Part shown: in pieces, positions 60,622 to 64,000 of the stretch
Layout: each line of letters opens with the position of its first letter
Position numbering within the stretch: the stretch's first letter is position 1
DNA from: Planotetraspora thailandica
Lineage (GTDB): Bacteria > Actinomycetota > Actinomycetes > Streptosporangiales > Streptosporangiaceae
Assembly (NCBI RefSeq): GCF_016863335.1
Contig: NZ_BOOR01000005.1
Coordinates: 62,001 to 126,000 of the forward strand
Length of the DNA: 64,000 bases
Direction: 5' to 3'
Made by a program: the position numbers and the translations under genes
The notes under the pieces: generated by a model
Seen by the model: only the letters and a program-made list of their open reading frames with translations
Told to the model about the DNA's origin: nothing
Databases searched by the model: none

Positions 60622-61116
60622 TCAGGCGGGGGAGCGCAGGCCGGGGCCGGGGAGTGCGGTGGCCTCCCGGGGGCCGGCCACCTCGTGGCCGTCGGCGCAG
60701 TGGAGCCTCAGATCCACCGGGGCCCCGCAGCCGCGGTGGGTGATGACCACCGAGGGGCCCTCGGGATCGGCGACGTACCGGTCGCCCCAGTGCATCAGGG
60801 CGATCAGGATCGGATACAGATCCAGGCCCTTCTCCGTGAGACGGTATTCGTCGCGCTGCCGCTGCCCGGGCTCCTGATAGGGCGTCTTGCGCAGCAGGCC
60901 CTCCTCGACCAGCCGGGAGAGCCGGGCGCTCAGCACCTGGCGGGGGGCGCCGGTGCCCGCCTGGAGGTCGGCGAAGCGCCTGACACCGTTGAAGGCCTCA
61001 CGCAGGACGAGCAGCGTCCACTTCTCGCCGAGGACGGCCAGCGATCGCTCGATCGAGCAGTTTTCCACCCGTGTGTGCAGCATGTCGCGCATCGTCCATC
61101 CACTGCCTTCCCGCAT
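60622..61116 (-). CDS. HxlR-family regulator
   Basis: 164 aa; ATG at 61116, though the ATG nine codons in is also plausible. HxlR winged helix: ENCSIERSLAVLGEKWTLLV, PRQVLSARLSRLVEEGLLRK, YRLTEKGLDLYPILIALMHW. The conserved N-terminal Cys is present, so it may be redox- or aldehyde-responsive as in other members. A C-terminal extension HRGCGAPVDLRLHCADGHEV has a C-x(n)-C pattern. Divergent from a TetR gene 157 bases away. Confidence 0.92.
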   Translation of the reverse strand: MREGSGWTMRDMLHTRVENCSIERSLAVLGEKWTLLVLREAFNGVRRFADLQAGTGAPRQVLSARLSRLVEEGLLRKTPYQEPGQRQRDEYRLTEKGLDLYPILIALMHWGDRYVADPEGPSVVITHRGCGAPVDLRLHCADGHEVAGPREATALPGPGLRSPA

Positions 61117-61239
61117 CTCAGTCTACGCATTAGACCCAGATGCGGCCCTGCGGCCCGAATCCCTTGCCGGATGGGGGTGCCTGCCACAATGACAGGGCCG
61201 CGCCGCCCGGGTCGAGGGTCAAAACGGACGGCACATTTG

Positions 61240-61254
61240 CAGAATAAGGTTCTG
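61240..61254. promoter_or_regulatory. Putative TetR operator
   Basis: CAGAA TAAGG TTCTG, a perfect 5-5-5 dyad 19 bases upstream of the TetR GTG, overlapping where its promoter would lie. Confidence 0.45.
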
Positions 61255-61273
61255 TTGGGTCACCATTGACCGT

Positions 61274-61864
61274 GTGAAGAGCCCGAAGAGCGGCCGCGAC
61301 GGCCGCACAAGGATCATCGAGGGCGCCCTGCGCAGGTTCAGCCAGGATGGTGTCTCCGCCACGACGCTCGCCAGCCTCCGCGAGGAGAGCGGCGTCAGCG
61401 TGGGGAGTTTTTATCACCACTTCGCGAGCAAAGAGCATGTTTTCGGGGTGTTGTACTCCGAGACGTTGGAAATGTACCAGGCCGCCTTCGTCGGCGAGCT
61501 CACCCGCCACGCGGACGCCCAGAACGGGATCGAGGCCATCGTCGCGATGCACATGGCCTGGTGCGGCGAGCATCCCGAGCGAGCGCGACTCCTGATCAGC
61601 GAGCGGCCGCCCCGGCGTGAGGATCCGGGCGGTCCTGAGGTCCACGAGGCGCGGCGGGCGTTCTTCCGCCGGGTGTCCGACTGGTGGCGTCCCCACATGA
61701 AGAACGGCCTGCTGCGGCCCGTTGACGCGACGATGTGCTACGTCCTGTGGCTCGGGCCCGCCCAGGAGATGTGCCGCCTGTGGTTCGCGGGAGCCCACCA
61801 GCCGACAAAGGAGGAGATCCGCGGGCTCAGCGAGGCCGCGTGGAACAGCCTCAGGATGCCGTGA
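61274..61864 (+). CDS. TetR-family transcriptional regulator
   Basis: 196 aa from GTG at 61274. HTH: RIIEGALRRFSQDGVSATTL, LREESGVSVGSFYHHFASKE. The C-terminal domain has the common WWRPHMKNGLLRP and ALVLGPAQE-like helices. No adjacent divergent enzyme beyond HxlR. A 2-hydroxyacid dehydrogenase follows in the same direction. Confidence 0.94.
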   Translation: MKSPKSGRDGRTRIIEGALRRFSQDGVSATTLASLREESGVSVGSFYHHFASKEHVFGVLYSETLEMYQAAFVGELTRHADAQNGIEAIVAMHMAWCGEHPERARLLISERPPRREDPGGPEVHEARRAFFRRVSDWWRPHMKNGLLRPVDATMCYVLWLGPAQEMCRLWFAGAHQPTKEEIRGLSEAAWNSLRMP

Positions 61865-61987
61865 TGCGACCCGAATGCGATCCACTCGGTCACCTGCGGA
61901 ACTCCCGACGCGGAACCCGGTGAACGATCCCGGGACGGCGCCACCACCTCGAACGCTGCTGGTCCGTCACCCGATATCGTCGCGACT

Positions 61988-62974
61988 GTGGCACTAGGGC
62001 ATGATCTCGGGCGGCCCAGGGCTCTTGTCCTGGCCGAGCTTCCCGCGCGCGCCCGCGCCAGGCTCGGCGACATCGTGGACATCGTGGACGACCCCGCGCT
62101 GGCCGGACGGCCCGGGCACGGCTTCCCCGCGGAGGTACTCGCCGATCTGGTCGTCGCGTCCGGGGCGACCGTGCTCGTAGTCGAGGGCGACGAGGTCACC
62201 GAGCCCGTGCTGGACCTGCCGCTGACCGCCGTCGCCTGCGTCGGGACCGCCGTCGGCGTCGACCTGCGCCTGGCCGAGCAGCGTGGGGTACCCGTGTTGT
62301 GGGCCCCGGAGCGGGACGCGGACGCGGTCGCCGAACTCACCGTCGGCCTTCTGTTCGCCGTCAGCAGGCACATCGCCGCCGCCGACCGGGAGATCAGGCG
62401 CGGCCAGGTCTTCCGAGGCGGGATCGCGCCCGGCCACCGGCACCGGGGCAGGCGGATGGCCGGCTGCACCTTCGGCATCGTCGGGCTCGGCCGGGTCGGC
62501 CGTGCCGTACGGTGGCGGGCCGAAGGCCTGGGGATGCGGGTGATCGCGGCCGACCCCTTCGTGCCTGAGGCGACCCACGAGCTGCGCGACCTGCTGCGCG
62601 AGGCCGACGTCGTGTCGCTGCACGTCCCCGTGACGGAGGAGACCAGGACCTTCATCGGGCCCACCGAATTCGGCCTGATGAAGAAGGGCGCCATCTACCT
62701 GAACACCTCGACGGCGGCCGTCAACGACCTGACCGCCCTGGTCGACTCGCTGCGCTGGGGGCATCTCGGAGGGGCGGGGCTCGACCACTTCGAGCGGGAG
62801 TGGCTGGAGCCAGGGCATCCGATCACCCGGCTGCGCAACGTCGTGCTGACCCCTCACCTCGGCGAGGCCACCGACGAGACCGAACTCGGCCAGGCAGAGC
62901 TGCTCGTCGACGACATCGCCCGCCTCCTCAGGGGCGAGGCCCCGAAGCATCCCCACTGGCCGGCGGTGGGCTGA
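61988..62974 (+). CDS. D-isomer-specific 2-hydroxyacid dehydrogenase family, atypical active site
   Basis: 328 aa from GTG at 61988, no obvious ribosome binding site. NAD-binding Rossmann motif TFGIVGLGRVGRAVRW at about 160-175. The catalytic His is H290 in VVLTPHLGEATDE. In the third motif, where the family has N-x-x-R-G/A with the catalytic Arg, this protein has N239-T-S-T242-A-A, so the Arg is lost. The Glu partner region reads LDHFEREWL. It may be inactive, bind another substrate or act as a reductase with altered chemistry. Confidence 0.87.
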   Translation: MALGHDLGRPRALVLAELPARARARLGDIVDIVDDPALAGRPGHGFPAEVLADLVVASGATVLVVEGDEVTEPVLDLPLTAVACVGTAVGVDLRLAEQRGVPVLWAPERDADAVAELTVGLLFAVSRHIAAADREIRRGQVFRGGIAPGHRHRGRRMAGCTFGIVGLGRVGRAVRWRAEGLGMRVIAADPFVPEATHELRDLLREADVVSLHVPVTEETRTFIGPTEFGLMKKGAIYLNTSTAAVNDLTALVDSLRWGHLGGAGLDHFEREWLEPGHPITRLRNVVLTPHLGEATDETELGQAELLVDDIARLLRGEAPKHPHWPAVG

Positions 62975-62997
62975 CCCTGCCGCGATAGATTCCTCCC

Positions 62998-64000
62998 GTG
63001 CCCTCCCCATCCGACCTGGTCCCGAGGCTTCGTGACGCGTTCACTGAGGCCGGTTACACGATCGACGGCGTGCGGGAGCGGCTGGGCGACGTCGCCGCGA
63101 CCGCCATGGCACGCGAGGAGATCGTCCCGGCGTTGCGCGCCACACGTGACGCCGATCCGCTCGCCACGCTCATCCGCCTGTGGTGGCTCGGCGTGCCCGT
63201 CGCCGCGGCCGACGCCGCCGCGCTGCCGCTGGCCGAGCTCGCCGAGGCGGGCCTGGTCGTACGGCACGGCGACGCCGTACAGGCCGGAGTGCACCTGCAA
63301 CCGTGGGACGCCTCCGCGTGGGGCCAGGCGGGCCCGGCGTGGGTCGTCTCCGACCGGAAGGTGCGGCCGGGTGATCCGGCGCTGCGGGCCGACCACGTGG
63401 TGGGCGCGGGCGGCGCGTCGGCCAACCTCGCCCAGCTGGGGGCGGGCGGCCCGGTCGGCAGGGCGCTCGACCTCGGCACGGGGTGCGGTGTGCAGGTGCT
63501 GCACCTCGCCGGGCGCGCCGAGGAGGTCGTGGCGACCGACGTGAATCCGAGGGCGCTGGAGCTGGCCTGGCTGAGCTGGCGGTTGTCCGGAGTCGAGGGG
63601 GTCGAGGCCCGGGAGGGCTCGATGTACGACCCCGTGGACGGCGAGCGGTTCGACCTCGTCGTGTCCAACCCGCCTTTCGTGATCTCGCCGGCCGGCCGGT
63701 TCACCTACCGCGAGTCGGGCTTCCACGGTGACGACTTCTGCCGCGACCTCGTGCTGCGCACGCCCCGCCACCTCGCGCAGGACGGCCACGGCCGCTTCCT
63801 GGCCAACTGGCTGCACGTCAAGGGCGAGGACTGGCGCGACCGCGTGGGCGGCTGGCTGGCCGAGACCGGCTGCGACGGCTGGGCCGCACAGCGCGACGTG
63901 CAGGATCCCGCCGAATACGTGGAGTTGTGGCTGCGCGACGCGGCCGAGCAGGGCACGGCGGCCTACCGGGAGCGGTACGACGAGTGGCTGGCCTGGTTCG
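62998..64000 (+). CDS. Class I SAM-dependent methyltransferase, HemK/MTS-like (partial)
   Basis: At least 334 aa from GTG at 62998; the 3' end is outside the window. N-terminal ~140 residues form a helical/winged DUF7059-like domain (VPALRATRDADPLATLIRLW). The MTS domain has motif I ALDLGTGCGVQVL, motif II acid VVATDVNPRAL and motif IV N224-P-P-F in VVSNPPFVIS, the amide- or amino-group methylation signature of PrmC/RsmC relatives. No Shine-Dalgarno. TAGATT about 7 bases before the GTG suggests a leaderless transcript. Confidence 0.92.
   Translation, partial: MPSPSDLVPRLRDAFTEAGYTIDGVRERLGDVAATAMAREEIVPALRATRDADPLATLIRLWWLGVPVAAADAAALPLAELAEAGLVVRHGDAVQAGVHLQPWDASAWGQAGPAWVVSDRKVRPGDPALRADHVVGAGGASANLAQLGAGGPVGRALDLGTGCGVQVLHLAGRAEEVVATDVNPRALELAWLSWRLSGVEGVEAREGSMYDPVDGERFDLVVSNPPFVISPAGRFTYRESGFHGDDFCRDLVLRTPRHLAQDGHGRFLANWLHVKGEDWRDRVGGWLAETGCDGWAAQRDVQDPAEYVELWLRDAAEQGTAAYRERYDEWLAWF

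Overview
High-GC actinomycete chromosome, probably Streptosporangiaceae or a close relative. The evidence is strong G/C preference at third codon positions, many GTG starts, actinobacterial families (DUF2637, DUF5063, MmyB-type XRE regulators, tRNA-adenosine-deaminase-associated proteins, an F420-type LLM oxidoreductase, bacterial PMT) and an SRP RNA-dnaX block. The genus is an inference.

Layout. 1-14 kb: the dnaB 3' end, then accessory genes (serine hydrolase, VOC protein, LysR, DUF2637 protein with a C-terminal HTH, SRPBCC protein, MmyB-type XRE), an ABC-2 exporter divergent from a DesK/LiaS-type kinase and NarL-type regulator, a stand-alone DnaN-like clamp, and GntR and XRE-TPR regulators. 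14-20 kb: PH-domain protein coupled to a tiny membrane protein, upp, two paralogous deaminase-associated proteins with tadA, tRNA-Ser(CGA), and an XRE regulator divergent from an O-methyltransferase. 20-28 kb: envelope functions, namely a zinc metallopeptidase, protein O-mannosyltransferase and two large secreted proteins. 28-36 kb: ECF sigma factor with a CU044_5270-type membrane protein, a disrupted ATPase pseudogene, an MFS exporter, an ECF42-type sigma factor with its DGPF partner, and a zinc-peptidase-like protein.

36.4-41.1 kb: a strip of gene debris and a decayed tRNA-Ser fragment lead into a four-gene module (DrrA/DrrB-type exporter, membrane protein, hybrid HTH/MarR regulator). The module ends at an intact tRNA-Ser(GGA). 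The 33-bp direct repeat at its two ends suggests an old tRNA-targeted insertion without an integrase. 41-50 kb: housekeeping core of SRP RNA, dnaX, ybaB, recR, DUF5063, lysC (with an internal beta-subunit start) and asd, interrupted by a GAF-domain regulator.

49.55-49.98 kb: the most unusual feature, a nine-copy array of an 18-bp core (GTGATCATGCAGAAGTTC). Five copies point right and four point left. Within each arm the copies are spaced almost exactly 53 bp apart, close to five helical turns, around a hairpin. I do not recognise this repeat as a named family. 50-64 kb: TetR, LLM oxidoreductase, YkvA, DUF1684, a complete five-gene peptide/nickel-type ABC importer, amidohydrolase, SURF1, HxlR and TetR regulators, a 2-hydroxyacid dehydrogenase lacking the catalytic Arg, and a methyltransferase cut by the window end.
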